In this document: positions 38,238 through 46,682 of the stretch, one piece after another
Layout of the letters: every line of letters starts with the position of its first letter
Numbering within the stretch: the first letter of the stretch is position 1
NCBI RefSeq assembly: GCF_023522835.1
Contig: NZ_JALCZU010000007.1
Coordinates: 145,201 to 209,200, forward strand
Source of the DNA: Oceanobacillus saliphilus
GTDB lineage: Bacteria > Bacillota > Bacilli > Bacillales > Amphibacillaceae
Length of the DNA stretch: 64,000 nucleotides
Reading direction: 5' to 3'
Program-made: the position numbers and the translations under genes
The notes under the pieces: generated by a model
Databases searched by the model: none
The model's input: the letters and a program-made list of their open reading frames with translations, nothing else
What the model was told of the DNA's origin: nothing

Positions 38238-38666
38238 ATGGATCCTACATTTTATTCAGTGAAGTATTGGTAAATCGGTTCATTCCTTTCAACTACAGGC
38301 TTAGTTTTTTATACTGTTACATTCCGACATTTTTTTTGGGTTGAGCTCATCAACTTTTTTAAGAAGAGAAAAAGCCTAGAGAATTAAGCTTATGTACCTA
38401 TTAATTAGTTCCTAACAATAATGTACGTTAGTCATCATAATATCAATGAGACTCTCCATATAGTAATGGGGGGTTTTATTTGCTTGGAAGAGCCTATTAG
38501 TAACATGTCAATTAATCCATTTTTTTAGTTATGTTTAGTATTCAGGACCACTCATTCGTCTCTAAAAGGGAACAAAATATTTTAGGTATCAATATATTGT
38601 TTAGAGAGTCTAAAAATTTATCATGCTTTAAGCTCCTCTCAAAATGGATAGAAAAGAGGAATTGTA
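38238..38666. other. Intergenic region, weak terminator only
   Basis: No gene or promoter is evident. A five-base stem GTTGA/TCAAC at 38340-38354 followed by TTTTTT is a weak candidate terminator for the ferredoxin gene. Confidence 0.3.
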
Positions 38667-39925
38667 TTGTTTGTTTATACTGTAAATCCTGGAGATTCAT
38701 TGTTTACCATTAGTCAAAAGTATGATATTTCTGTTGACATCATTCGCAGTGTAAATGGATTAGTTAATCCAAATATTGTTCCCGGTCAAGCATTACTGAT
38801 CACTACAAAAATATATACGGTTCAGCCGGGGGACAGTTTCTATACGATTTCCCAAATGGCTTACGTTTCTCTAGACATGTTAATCGCTGCAAATCCTGAA
38901 ATAAATCCAAACTTTTTACAACCCGGAATGAAAATTGACCTTCCTGAACTGCCAGATTACACCGCTTCTACTTGTATTTCTATGTAACCGGAACACAAAG
39001 TGATCAGCTCCTAATTAACGATTTTGCTTCTTATACCACCTATTATTCATTCTTTGAATATCACTTTAATTCGGATGGTTCCCTTAGTTCATTAAATGAT
39101 TTAGCAGCTATAAAATCAGCTTGGAACAGTAATACAGCTCCATTAGCCACGATTACAAATTTGACCGCTGCCGGATTCAGTCCTGAATTAACAAGCCAAA
39201 CACTAAATAACTCCTCTTCAAGACAAAATTTAATTGATAATATTTTTACGCTTGTGTCTCAAAATGGATATGCTGGTGTAAATATCGACTTTGAAGGAAC
39301 GTTAGCAGAAGATCGTGATACCTTTTCTACTTTCTTAAGCGAATTAGGAGACCGGCTTCACGCTGTAGGATTACTACTGACAATAGCAGTTCCACCAAAA
39401 ACGAGTGAAGATATCCCCTGGTATGCAGGTTATGACTACGGAGCTATTGGATCTATAGTAGACCTTATGTTCATTATGGCTTATGATTGGCACCATATGG
39501 CAAGTGAACCTGGTCCAGTAGCACCAATTAGTGAAGTGAGAAATACAATCGAGTTTGCAATGGAAAGAATGGATAGCAGTAAGGTAGTCCTCGGCATCCC
39601 ATTATATGGTTACAACTGGACCCTGCCGTATAATCCAGAAGATTTAGCAACTCCAATCTCCAATTAAGATGCAATTGATTTTGCAATGAACTACAGTGTA
39701 CCAATCAATTACTCGACAGAAGATGACGCTCCTAATTTTTACTATGTCAATGAAACGGGACAGAGTCATGTTGTCTGGTTTGAAGACACCCGAAGTATTG
39801 CTACAAAAATGCAGCTAGTACGTGAATATCAACTTCATGGAATTGGAGCCTGGCAGATTGGTCTTGGTTTTCCTCAGGGACCATGGCTTTTAACCAAGTT
39901 TTTTAATATCAGAAAGGTAACATAA
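38667..39925 (+). pseudogene. Broken LysM-GH18 spore-lysin gene (YaaH/SleL-like)
   Basis: From a TTG after AAGAGGAATTG, two LysM repeats (YTVNPGDSLFTISQKYDI and YTVQPGDSFYTISQMAYV) lead into a glycoside hydrolase 18 domain. Near 38965-38985 the frame shifts (LysM part stops at 38987, the GH18 part continues in another frame), and at 39665-39667 a TAA interrupts the GH18 frame, which resumes to 39925. Catalytic region AGVNIDFEG and the end VWFEDTRSI..GIGAWQIG match B. subtilis YaaH, a cortex-fragment N-acetylglucosaminidase of germination. Two independent lesions make this a recent pseudogene unless sequencing errors explain both. Confidence 0.8.
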
Positions 39926-40007
39926 AACATATATGCAGTATACGATTTACGGTAACTGGAGATAGTAAAGAAATAAATAACAGATAGTAAATGTAGGAAG
40001 TGATCAT

Positions 40008-40628
40008 ATGGTTATGGAGCCCGGGCTATCTGAGCAAATGAAAACACAATTAAAAAATAATTTACGACAGGTAACGATTGAAATTGAAGAGATGCTCAAC
40101 ACAATGGATAGTAATGATTGTCGTATTCTTAGTGAATTTGAACATGTTCACGATGTGTTTAGTGAACTCCAAAAAACAGCGGCATCTCATTATCTAAATG
40201 CATATTTATCTCCTTTTACAGATTCCTATCAGTCGTTCTCCACTGCCATTCAGCATTTTTCAGAACGAAAACACGGTGCATTGATGGCAATACAACGAAA
40301 AGAACCGCTAGGACCATTAATACATTCAGGTACTCCTATTTTAGCAAACGTGTCACATGCATTGTTAGAATCCATATTTTATCCTGGTAGTATTCTACAC
40401 GACGGAGCAGTGTTGATTAAAGAAAATACAATAGTGTCTGCAGGAAATGTTCTACCTTTATCCCAACAGGATACAAAAGGAAAAAAGCTTGGAACGAGGC
40501 ATAGGGCCGCGGTCGGTTTATCAGAAAAAAGCGATGCCATTGTATTGGTAGTATCTGAAGAAACAGGAAGAGCTTCCTTTGCTTTGGAAGGAACTTTATA
40601 TCCTATCCACCCTGGTGGACTAATTTGA
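40008..40628 (+). CDS. cdaS: Spore-type diadenylate cyclase
   Basis: 206 residues, ribosome site AGGAAGTG. The DAC domain has the catalytic motifs LHDGAVLI (DGA, near residue 131) and GTRHRAAVGLSE (RHR, near 163). The N-terminal ~75 residues form helices (MKTQLKNNLRQVTIEIEEML), the autoinhibitory part typical of CdaS rather than DisA or CdaA. It makes c-di-AMP from two ATP, in Bacillus inside the forespore for germination. Placement beside a LysM-GH18 gene agrees with a spore role. Confidence 0.9.
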   Translation: MVMEPGLSEQMKTQLKNNLRQVTIEIEEMLNTMDSNDCRILSEFEHVHDVFSELQKTAASHYLNAYLSPFTDSYQSFSTAIQHFSERKHGALMAIQRKEPLGPLIHSGTPILANVSHALLESIFYPGSILHDGAVLIKENTIVSAGNVLPLSQQDTKGKKLGTRHRAAVGLSEKSDAIVLVVSEETGRASFALEGTLYPIHPGGLI

Positions 40629-40643
40629 TATGTACTTATTTTT

Positions 40644-40730
40644 ACAAGTAAGAGAGTATAAACTTTCTTACTTGTATAAAAGCAACTAAGGCATTCGTCC
40701 AAAGGCTTCGCGAATGCCTTAGTTTTCTCT
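40644..40730 (+). repeat. Two-hairpin dispersed element, copy D (after cdaS)
   Basis: On the plus strand: stem CAAGTAAG/CTTACTTG (40645-40652 and 40667-40674), linker TATAAAAGCAACTAAGGC, then stem GGCATTCG/CGAATGCC (40690-40697 and 40711-40718) and TTAGTTTTCT. It begins 16 bases after the cdaS stop and could end that transcript. Here no gene follows on the same strand. Confidence 0.7.
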
Positions 40731-40778
40731 AATAAAAGATTGAAATTAGATATACTTCAATAGCCGTATATTATATAC

Positions 40779-40812
40779 TAAAAAGGCTTCCATGCATCGA
40801 ACATGAAAGCCT
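40779..40812 (-). terminator. Terminator after the FMN reductase gene
   Basis: On the minus strand AGGCTTTCATG / CATGGAAGCCT with one mismatch (40784-40812), then TTTTT; 17 bases past the reductase stop. Confidence 0.8.
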
Positions 40813-40828
40813 GTAATTTTACTACTAT

Positions 40829-41389
40829 TTATCCTCTAACTGTTTTTAATGCTTGACTCCAAGCTATAACTTGATCAAACATTTCGTTAGCATTATTTTT
40901 ATGGTAATCAGCAGGTTTGAATACGCTCATATTTTCAAAGTCAGTTATTAATGAGAATGTTACTGCTGTACGCACTGTTGCCACTTGAAGTTCTGCTAGG
41001 ATAAGGCGTAAATTTTCATGTGCACGAGTGCCACCCAAACTACCATAACCTACAAAACCAGCTGCCTTATTATTTAGTTCTGGATTTAGGAAGTCAAGCG
41101 CGTTTTTCAATGCTCCACCAACAGCATGGTTATATTCTGGTGCTACAAAAATGTAGCCGTCGAATGAAGCCATTTTATCAGACCAAGCTTTGATTGCTGT
41201 TTCTGCTTCTGATTGCCTGTCTTCTGGAAGTGCAGCACCAAGGAATGGCAATTTATAATCAGCCAAATCCACAATCTCATATTCTACATTATCGTTGCGT
41301 TTTGTAGCAAAATCATATGTCCAGTTTGTTACTGCTTCTGCATTACGACCTTGACGTACACTACCTAAAACTATACCTATTTTTAACAT
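40829..41389 (-). CDS. NAD(P)H-dependent FMN reductase (azoreductase/quinone-reductase type)
   Basis: 186 residues. Flavodoxin-like NADPH-dependent FMN reductase: GIVLGSVRQGRNAEAV (residues 4-19) and FVAPEYNHAVGGALKNALDFL (near 81-101), then GYGSLGGTRAHENLR. Such enzymes perform two-electron reduction of quinones, azo dyes or chromate. Ribosome site AGGAGGAAT. Its promoter near 41.74 kb has an overlapping TTTAATTAA palindrome, and the MhqR-like repressor is the next gene upstream, so regulation by quinones is likely. Confidence 0.88.
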   Translation of the reverse strand: MLKIGIVLGSVRQGRNAEAVTNWTYDFATKRNDNVEYEIVDLADYKLPFLGAALPEDRQSEAETAIKAWSDKMASFDGYIFVAPEYNHAVGGALKNALDFLNPELNNKAAGFVGYGSLGGTRAHENLRLILAELQVATVRTAVTFSLITDFENMSVFKPADYHKNNANEMFDQVIAWSQALKTVRG

Positions 41390-41415
41390 GTTAAATTCCT
41401 CCTAATTTTTTTAGA

Positions 41416-41495
41416 AAACTTGACGTTCGCCAAGCTTTTGGGCGAATGCCTTAGTTGCACTTATGCAAGTAAGAAGTTTTATACTTTCTTACTTG
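41416..41495 (-). repeat. Two-hairpin dispersed element, copy C (upstream of FMN reductase)
   Basis: On the reductase transcript: stem CAAGTAAGAA/TTCTTACTTG (41466-41475 and 41486-41495), linker CATAAGTGCAACTAAGGC, then stem GGCATTCGCC/GGCGAACGTC (41441-41450 and 41422-41431) and AAGTTTTCTAAAAAAA. It ends about 20 bases before the ribosome site. Confidence 0.7.
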
Positions 41496-41690
41496 TAAAT
41501 GAAATTTGCATATTTCTAATTCTATTGTTTACTATTTGAATAAAAACTATTGGCTCGTATTATTATTTACAGTATCTAGATATTACCTGTTAACCTCCTC
41601 CTAAAATCGTTAGTTGACTATAGAGCTTAAGGAATTATATTCTTGATTAATATATTACTAAATAGAGATATCATTTAAAAAAATAATAAT

Positions 41691-41750
41691 ATATTTAATT
41701 AAATATATATCAATTAAATATATTGTAAATTAAACCCTACAACTTGTCAA
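41691..41750 (-). promoter_or_regulatory. FMN reductase promoter with palindromic operator
   Basis: Minus strand: TTGACA (41750-41745), 17 bases, TACAAT (41727-41722). Downstream lie ATATATTTAATTGATATA and the perfect palindrome ATATTTAATTAAATAT (41691-41706). Same layout as the spx and dioxygenase promoters. Confidence 0.65.
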
Positions 41751-41762
41751 TATTCTGTTATT

Positions 41763-41803
41763 AAAAAAATCCTGTATCAAAAGCAATCTTTTGATACAGG
41801 ATT
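41763..41803 (-). terminator. Terminator of the MhqR-like gene
   Basis: Perfect 15-bp stem ATCCTGTATCAAAAG (41769-41783) / CTTTTGATACAGGAT (41788-41802) with a T-run on the minus strand; it overlaps the end of the gene. Confidence 0.9.
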
Positions 41804-42263
41804 ATTCAACTGTATAACTTTTAGCAAATAACCCCATTTTTTTTAATTGCTCGATCATAATTTCCTTTTCTTTGATATCTACAACACTCATCATTTCAGT
41901 CATGATGGCTTGATGTTTTGGAAAAACCTCTACCATCAATTCTTTTCCCTCATCGGTAATTGCAGCAAAAGTAATCCTGCGATCGGTGGGACAGGCAACT
42001 CGTTTGACATACTTTTTCTTTTCCAATTTGTCAACAACATATGTGATACTACTGGAAGCAATCAGAATTTTTTCGCCGATTTTCTGTATTGGCTGATCAC
42101 CTTTATGGTACAACAACTCAAGAACCCCAAACTCTGTCAAATTCATACCATAGCCTTTGATACTATCAGCTAATTTTTTTTCAATAGATTCGACAGCTCG
42201 AGTTAATACAACAAATAATTTTAAGGATAAATCACTATCATTATATTTGTAAGTTTCGTCCAT
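41802..42263 (-). CDS. mhqR: MarR-family repressor, MhqR-like
   Basis: 153 residues from the ATG ten bases after AAGGA; a TTG three codons earlier sits on the ribosome site. Winged-helix MarR protein; KLFVVLTRAVESIEK, MNLTEFGVLELLYHKGDQPIQ and IASSSITYVVDKLEKKKYV with ACPTDRR match B. subtilis MhqR (YkvE), which represses azoreductase, nitroreductase and ring-cleaving dioxygenase genes and responds to methylhydroquinone. Its targets fit: an FMN reductase lies directly downstream and two dioxygenases lie at 57-59 kb. Gene symbol by similarity only. Confidence 0.82.
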   Translation of the reverse strand: MDETYKYNDSDLSLKLFVVLTRAVESIEKKLADSIKGYGMNLTEFGVLELLYHKGDQPIQKIGEKILIASSSITYVVDKLEKKKYVKRVACPTDRRITFAAITDEGKELMVEVFPKHQAIMTEMMSVVDIKEKEIMIEQLKKMGLFAKSYTVE

Positions 42264-42352
42264 TGTTATCAATTCCTTTTAATATTTATCTGAAAGAGAC
42301 AATTCAGTCGATGATTAAGAAGTATATTCCTAAATAATCATCCAAATAAAAC

Positions 42353-42416
42353 AATTAATTTAGATATCTCATATTCATATTAAAGGTAGTTTATCCCATT
42401 CTGTACTATATGTCAA
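42353..42416 (-). promoter_or_regulatory. mhqR promoter and probable autoregulatory operator
   Basis: Minus strand: TTGACA (42416-42411), 17 bases, TAAACT (42393-42388), then TTTAATATGAATATGAGATA and TCTAAATTAATTG directly downstream. The AGATATCT core with flanking AATTAA resembles the operators at 51.96 and 59.55 kb. Confidence 0.55.
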
Positions 42417-42439
42417 CTATAACAGAAGAGGAAAGGCAA

Positions 42440-42502
42440 TAAAGTGAAACTTCATTCAGTGGGGGTATTACAGCCCGTTAATGCGTGATAAACCACCCCA
42501 CT
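42440..42502. repeat. AGTGGGG/CCCCACT hairpin and short dispersed motif
   Basis: A seven-base stem (42458-42464 / 42496-42502) encloses 31 bases. On the minus strand its 3' part reads CCCCCACTGAATGAAGTTTC, similar to CCCCACTGGTGAAAGTTTCA at 37.855 kb, so this may be a second dispersed repeat. A TTTT follows on the plus strand; the terminator role for the minus gene at 42520 is uncertain. Confidence 0.35.
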
Positions 42503-42519
42503 TTTATCCTTATAATTCA

Positions 42520-42975
42520 TTAGTTATACTGTTCTATAAAAGCATTTTTAATGTCATCTGAATTTAAATACAGGAGATTCTTCAGGAAGCGCTCTGTTTC
42601 TGATAAGTCTTGTTGATTAATCAGTTCAGTAATTGCATTTTTAAATGACTGTGTCTTTATAAGCCATTCTCCAAGTAGTTCTCTAGTAGCTTCTCTTTCC
42701 TCATCATTCTTTAAGGCAAATAAATTTTCCGTAACTGTTTCTTTAATTGTAATCGTTTGAAAATCAGTACTCATACTTATCCAGAAGTAATTTTTCATCT
42801 TATTAAAATATTTTTGTTCTTTCATAAGAAGAAACTCTACCCCTATTAATACTTCGTAAAAAGGATTTCGAATTGTTGGAGAATGAATTTCTTTTATGTC
42901 TACACTTTTTATGTTATCAAAATACATTTCTAATCCATATTTCGTATTAATTACCTTTGCATCCATAACTTTCAT
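42520..42975 (-). CDS. Hypothetical protein at the end of the pentose-phosphate cluster
   Basis: 151 residues. I choose the ATG at 42975 because AAAGGGGGAAAAAG precedes it with good spacing; the longer frame adds a zwf-like piece described separately. The protein starts MKVMDAKVINTKYGLEMYFDN, is soluble, and has acidic helices toward the C-terminus (EEREATRELLGEWLIKTQ). I recognise no family. It is on the same strand as rpiA, 138 bases downstream, and may be co-transcribed. Confidence 0.5.
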   Translation of the reverse strand: MKVMDAKVINTKYGLEMYFDNIKSVDIKEIHSPTIRNPFYEVLIGVEFLLMKEQKYFNKMKNYFWISMSTDFQTITIKETVTENLFALKNDEEREATRELLGEWLIKTQSFKNAITELINQQDLSETERFLKNLLYLNSDDIKNAFIEQYN

Positions 42976-43038
42976 TTCTTTTTCCCCCTTTGCTAAATCC
43001 CGAGTTGCTCCAAATAAGACAACTGTCATTGATTCCAT
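42976..43038 (-). pseudogene. Remnant of a zwf 5' end
   Basis: Directly upstream of and in frame with the hypothetical gene are codons for MESMTVVLFGATRDLAKG. They align with the start of the intact zwf at 51.8 kb (MDKMTFVLFGGTGDLAKR), including the glucose-6-phosphate dehydrogenase nucleotide-binding motif G-x-x-G-D-L-A with the second Gly changed to Arg. Only about 15 codons survive, so a second zwf copy or a recombination end once lay here. Confidence 0.55.
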
Positions 43039-43113
43039 TTTTCCTCTTTTATTCTCCCCTAATTTTTTGAACATTTTTTTAGCCAGACCATCAAGTCAAA
43101 TAAATTTATTAGA

Positions 43114-43809
43114 TTACTGTTTCTTATCTAATTCCTTCTTTATTAAAACAACATTCTTTTCTTGATCTAATGAAACAACAAGATCAGACATATTGATAAA
43201 CAAGCCATTTTCAACGACACCTGGGACCATATTAAGCTCATTTTCCAGCTCACTTGGCGGCAATGTATCTAAGATGTTACAGTCAAAAATATAGTTACCA
43301 TTATCAGTCCTAAAAGGCATCCCCTCATATTGACGTAGTATGGGATTGATTCCAAGTTTGCGGATATGTTTCTCTGTTAATTCAGCTCCAAACGGGACAA
43401 CTTCCACTGGGAGTCGATATGTCCCTATTTTCCCCACCATTTTTGATGGTGCCGCTACAATAATAAACTTGTTTGCTGCTTTGGCGATAATTTTCTCTCT
43501 TAAGAGAGCTCCACCGCCGCCTTTAATCAAGTTTAAATTAGAATCGACTTCATCTGCCCCATCTATCGCAACATCAATCTGTCTAATATCTTTGAAATTT
43601 ACTAGTGGAATCCCTACCTTTTTTGCTAATTCCTCAGTTTGAACCGAGGTAGGAATTCCCTGAATGTTTAATCCTTTTTTAACTAGTTGACCAAGTTGGA
43701 TGATCGTATAATAAACAGTTGTTCCTGTACCAAGTCCTACTACCATACCGTCTTTTATGAATTCCGCTGCTTTTTCACCAACTATTCTTTTTTCATTCAA
43801 GTGTTTCAA
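43114..43809 (-). CDS. rpiA: Ribose-5-phosphate isomerase A
   Basis: 231 residues from a TTG eight bases after AAAAGGAGCG. It interconverts ribose-5-phosphate and ribulose-5-phosphate. Landmarks: VVGLGTGTTVYYTI (near residue 23), ID GADEVD in VAIDGADEVDSNLNLIKGGGGALLREK with catalytic Asp and Glu, and the conserved Lys region. It is the last recognisable enzyme gene of the pentose-phosphate cluster, 99 bases after glpX. Confidence 0.95.
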   Translation of the reverse strand: MKHLNEKRIVGEKAAEFIKDGMVVGLGTGTTVYYTIIQLGQLVKKGLNIQGIPTSVQTEELAKKVGIPLVNFKDIRQIDVAIDGADEVDSNLNLIKGGGGALLREKIIAKAANKFIIVAAPSKMVGKIGTYRLPVEVVPFGAELTEKHIRKLGINPILRQYEGMPFRTDNGNYIFDCNILDTLPPSELENELNMVPGVVENGLFINMSDLVVSLDQEKNVVLIKKELDKKQ

Positions 43810-43908
43810 ATTTCTCGCTCCTTTTACCTATCAATTCCTTTTTGGAAATAGCAGCAGGTCCATTCCACTAAAAAAATTTGGCAATTGAGTAACTTCCATA
43901 TTTCACCC

Positions 43909-44856
43909 TTATTTATCCTTCAAGCTATGTTGTCCATCGATAAAACGAATAGTGCCTGTTTTTGCTCTCATGACAACTGAATGTGTTGTCCCGGTATTTC
44001 CATTATAATGAACACCTTTTAGCAGTTCACCATTCGTCACACCTGTAGCAACAAAATAAGCATCATCACCTTTTACGATATCGTCCATAAATAAAACTTT
44101 ATTGAAATCAGTAATACCCATTTTATTTAAACGAATTTCTTCTTCTCTTGTTTGTGGAAGCAGCTTTCCTTGAAACTCTCCTCCCAAACTCTTCAGTGCA
44201 GCAGCAGCCAATACACCTTCAGGAGCTCCGCCAGAACCAAGCATCATATCAACACCAGTATTTTTAAACGCCGTATTTATGGCAGCTGCAACATCTCCGG
44301 CTTGCATAAGTTTTATTCTTGCTCCAGCATCACGAATCTCTTGAATCATGTTTTCATGTCTTTCTCGATCTAATATGGCTACAACTAGGTCGTTAATGTT
44401 TTTATTTTTTGCTTTTGCGACAGCCTTAAGATTGTCAATAACTGATGCGTTAATATCAATTTTCCCAACCGCTTCTGGACCAGTGGCTATTTTTTCCATG
44501 TACATATCTGGAGCATGTAATAGATTACCTTTCTCTGCTACTGCAATAATAGCTAGCGCATCCCAAGTCCCTGCTGCAACAATATTTGTTCCATCAATTG
44601 GATCTACAGCAATATCTACTTCAGCCCCATCCCCTGTTCCTACTTGTTCGCCAATATACAACATTGGAGCCTCATCCATTTCTCCCTCACCAATAACAAC
44701 CGTTCCACTGATTCGAATCGAATTAAACATTTTCCTCATTGCTTGTGTTGCTGCATCATCTGCTTCCTCTTTCTTTCCTCTCCCCATCCATCTGCCAGCG
44801 GCTAATGCTGCAGCTTCAGTCACCCTAACAAGTTCCATCGATAAATTTCTATCCAT
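43909..44856 (-). CDS. glpX: Class II fructose-1,6-bisphosphatase
   Basis: 315 residues. GlpX family: metal-binding [13 protein letters not shown] (near residue 55), [22 protein letters not shown] (near 85), then [15 protein letters not shown]. It turns fructose-1,6-bisphosphate into fructose-6-phosphate. In this cluster it would let triose phosphates return to hexose phosphate and re-enter the oxidative pentose-phosphate route, rather than serve general gluconeogenesis. It is 31 bases downstream of a 44-residue stress-protein gene. Confidence 0.94.
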   Translation of the reverse strand: MDRNLSMELVRVTEAAALAAGRWMGRGKKEEADDAATQAMRKMFNSIRISGTVVIGEGEMDEAPMLYIGEQVGTGDGAEVDIAVDPIDGTNIVAAGTWDALAIIAVAEKGNLLHAPDMYMEKIATGPEAVGKIDINASVIDNLKAVAKAKNKNINDLVVAILDRERHENMIQEIRDAGARIKLMQAGDVAAAINTAFKNTGVDMMLGSGGAPEGVLAAAALKSLGGEFQGKLLPQTREEEIRLNKMGITDFNKVLFMDDIVKGDDAYFVATGVTNGELLKGVHYNGNTGTTHSVVMRAKTGTIRFIDGQHSLKDK

Positions 44857-44887
44857 TGCTATTCTCTCCCCTTCTTCATTGCTTACT

Positions 44888-45022
44888 TTATTTGCCCCAT
44901 TGTTTTAAAACTTGAGCTTCAGCCATAAGCTTAACTTTTTCGTCTGTTATCCCTTTATCAGCAATAACATTTGTCTGATAATTCTTCCCTTTATATTCGA
45001 CTGTAACGATTATTTCGATCAT
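44888..45022 (-). CDS. BA3454-type small stress-response protein
   Basis: 44 residues: [20 protein letters not shown], then a short acidic middle ([10 protein letters not shown]) and the end [14 protein letters not shown]. The beginning [14 protein letters not shown] and the EAQVxKQW end match the BA3454 family of about 40-45 residue Bacillus proteins, annotated as stress response. A ribosome site AAGGGG lies nine bases upstream. It begins the glpX-rpiA block and sits behind a TATCTC/GAGATA palindrome. Function at molecular level is unknown. Confidence 0.75.
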   Translation of the reverse strand: MIEIIVTVEYKGKNYQTNVIADKGITDEKVKLMAEAQVLKQWGK

Positions 45023-45107
45023 TACGTTCTACCCCTTGCAATAATTTTTCGTTGATGTCATATATATTTTCAATTCATCTACCAATCGGTTTATAATTTA
45101 AATTAAA

Positions 45108-45127
45108 ATATCTCTATTTCGAGATAT
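45108..45127. promoter_or_regulatory. MhqR-like palindrome before the BA3454-glpX-rpiA block
   Basis: ATATCTC (45108-45114), TATTTC, GAGATAT (45121-45127): perfect arms, differing from the TATCTCGAATTCGAGATA form only in the centre. On the minus strand it lies in the spacer between a TTAACA and a GATATT, where a bound repressor would block polymerase. Confidence 0.55.
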
Positions 45128-45214
45128 ATTGTTAAAAAATTTTATTAGCAAATATATCCTTATTGGAGCTTTTATTTATAGCCCCAATAAAAATATATTT
45201 TTATTACATTTTTT

Positions 45215-46546
45215 TTATAAACGTTGAAGTAAAGCTTCTTTTTCCTTCTCAAAACCTGGCTTACCAAGTAAAGCGAACATATTTTTCTTATATGCCTCAA
45301 CACCTGGTTGATCAAACGGATTTACGCCAAGCAAATGGCCGCTTATTGCAGTAGCTTTTTCAAAGAAGTAAATCATTTCACCGAATGTAAACTCTGTTAA
45401 TTCATCCAATTCGATGACTAAATTTGGTACGCCTCCGTCAACATGAGCTAGTACGGTTCCTTGAAACGCCTTTTTGTTGACTTCATCCATTGTTTTCCCT
45501 GCTAAAAAGTTTAAGCCATCAATATTATCTGGGTCATCTTGAATAGTTCGTTCAATTTTTGGTTTTTGTACTTGCAGGACCGTTTCAATTAAGTCACGGC
45601 GACCTTCTTGGACATATTGCCCCATCGAGTGCAAGTCCGTTGAAAAATCTACGGAAGCAGGAAATAGTCCTTTTTGGTCTTTTCCTTCACTTTCTCCATT
45701 TAATTGTTTCCACCACTCAGAAACATAATGAAGGGAAGGTTCATAGTTCACTAATAGTTCGATCGTTTTCCCTTTACGGTAAAGCGCATTTCGTACAGCT
45801 GCGTATTGGTAACTTTCATTTGTTGCAAGCTCTGGATGATTGTATTTTTCAGCAGCAGCCCTAGCCCCCTCCATCATCCGGTCAATATTAAGACCAGCTG
45901 TCGCAATTGGCAGAAGACCTACTGCAGTCAAAACAGAATATCTTCCTCCAACATCATCAGGTATAACAAAGGATTCATACCCTTCCGTATCTGCTAATTG
46001 TTTCAGTGCCCCTTTTTCTTTGTCTGTTGTCACATAAATACGTTTTTTCATTTCTTCTTTACCATATTTTTTCTCCATGTAGTCACGGAAAATACGAAAA
46101 GCAACGGCTGGTTCAGTTGTTGTACCAGATTTTGAAATAACGTTAATTGAAATATCTTTACCTTCTAACATCTCAAGTAAATGTGTAATGTAAGTAGAGC
46201 TAATATTTTGACCCGCAAAATAGACTTGCGTATTACCGCTCATCTGGTTATGGAATGTATGTGAAAGAGCTTCAATTGCAGCTCTTGATCCTAAATAAGA
46301 ACCACCAATCCCTATGACAACGAGCGCATCAGAATGACTGCGAATTCTTTCAGCTGCTTTTTTTATTCTTGAAAATTCTTCTTTGTCGTAATTGCTTGGC
46401 AGATCCACCCAACCGAGAAAATCAGAGCCAGGACCTTTTTTATCATGAAGCATATGATGAGCAACGTTAACAGACTCCGTTAAATAATCGACCTCATGTT
46501 TATTCATAAATGGTAATGCATTTGAGTAATCAAATGAAATTGTCAT
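45215..46546 (-). CDS. pgi: Glucose-6-phosphate isomerase
   Basis: 443 residues, Bacillus-type PGI. Landmarks: [19 protein letters not shown] (near residue 77), [22 protein letters not shown] (near 138) and [19 protein letters not shown] (near 201), with the C-terminal [14 protein letters not shown]. It interconverts glucose-6-phosphate and fructose-6-phosphate, closing the loop from transketolase/transaldolase products back to Zwf substrate. It follows tal by 136 bases containing a palindrome that might be an internal control point. Confidence 0.95.
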   Translation of the reverse strand: MTISFDYSNALPFMNKHEVDYLTESVNVAHHMLHDKKGPGSDFLGWVDLPSNYDKEEFSRIKKAAERIRSHSDALVVIGIGGSYLGSRAAIEALSHTFHNQMSGNTQVYFAGQNISSTYITHLLEMLEGKDISINVISKSGTTTEPAVAFRIFRDYMEKKYGKEEMKKRIYVTTDKEKGALKQLADTEGYESFVIPDDVGGRYSVLTAVGLLPIATAGLNIDRMMEGARAAAEKYNHPELATNESYQYAAVRNALYRKGKTIELLVNYEPSLHYVSEWWKQLNGESEGKDQKGLFPASVDFSTDLHSMGQYVQEGRRDLIETVLQVQKPKIERTIQDDPDNIDGLNFLAGKTMDEVNKKAFQGTVLAHVDGGVPNLVIELDELTEFTFGEMIYFFEKATAISGHLLGVNPFDQPGVEAYKKNMFALLGKPGFEKEKEALLQRL

Positions 46547-46590
46547 ATCATATCTCTCCTAAATGTTTTTAAATTGGATACGTTAAAAAG

Positions 46591-46660
46591 ATTTTTACTA
46601 GAAACGTAGGTTATTTAGAAATATATCTTGTACGAAGATAACGAACGCTCCTAGTAAAAT
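46591..46660. promoter_or_regulatory. Palindromes between tal and pgi
   Basis: A perfect TATCTT / AAGATA inverted repeat with five-base centre (46624-46640) lies inside a wider inverted repeat ATTTTTACTAG / CTAGTAAAAT (46591-46601, 46651-46660). The inner site resembles the 45.11 kb MhqR-like palindrome. Confidence 0.4.
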
Positions 46661-46682
46661 TTAATTCTATTAAATCATCTAC

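Noticed and set aside
44348-44908. 186-codon plus-strand open frame
   Set aside because: It is antisense to glpX, Ser/Ala/Ile-rich as expected from an inverse frame, and has no ribosome site.
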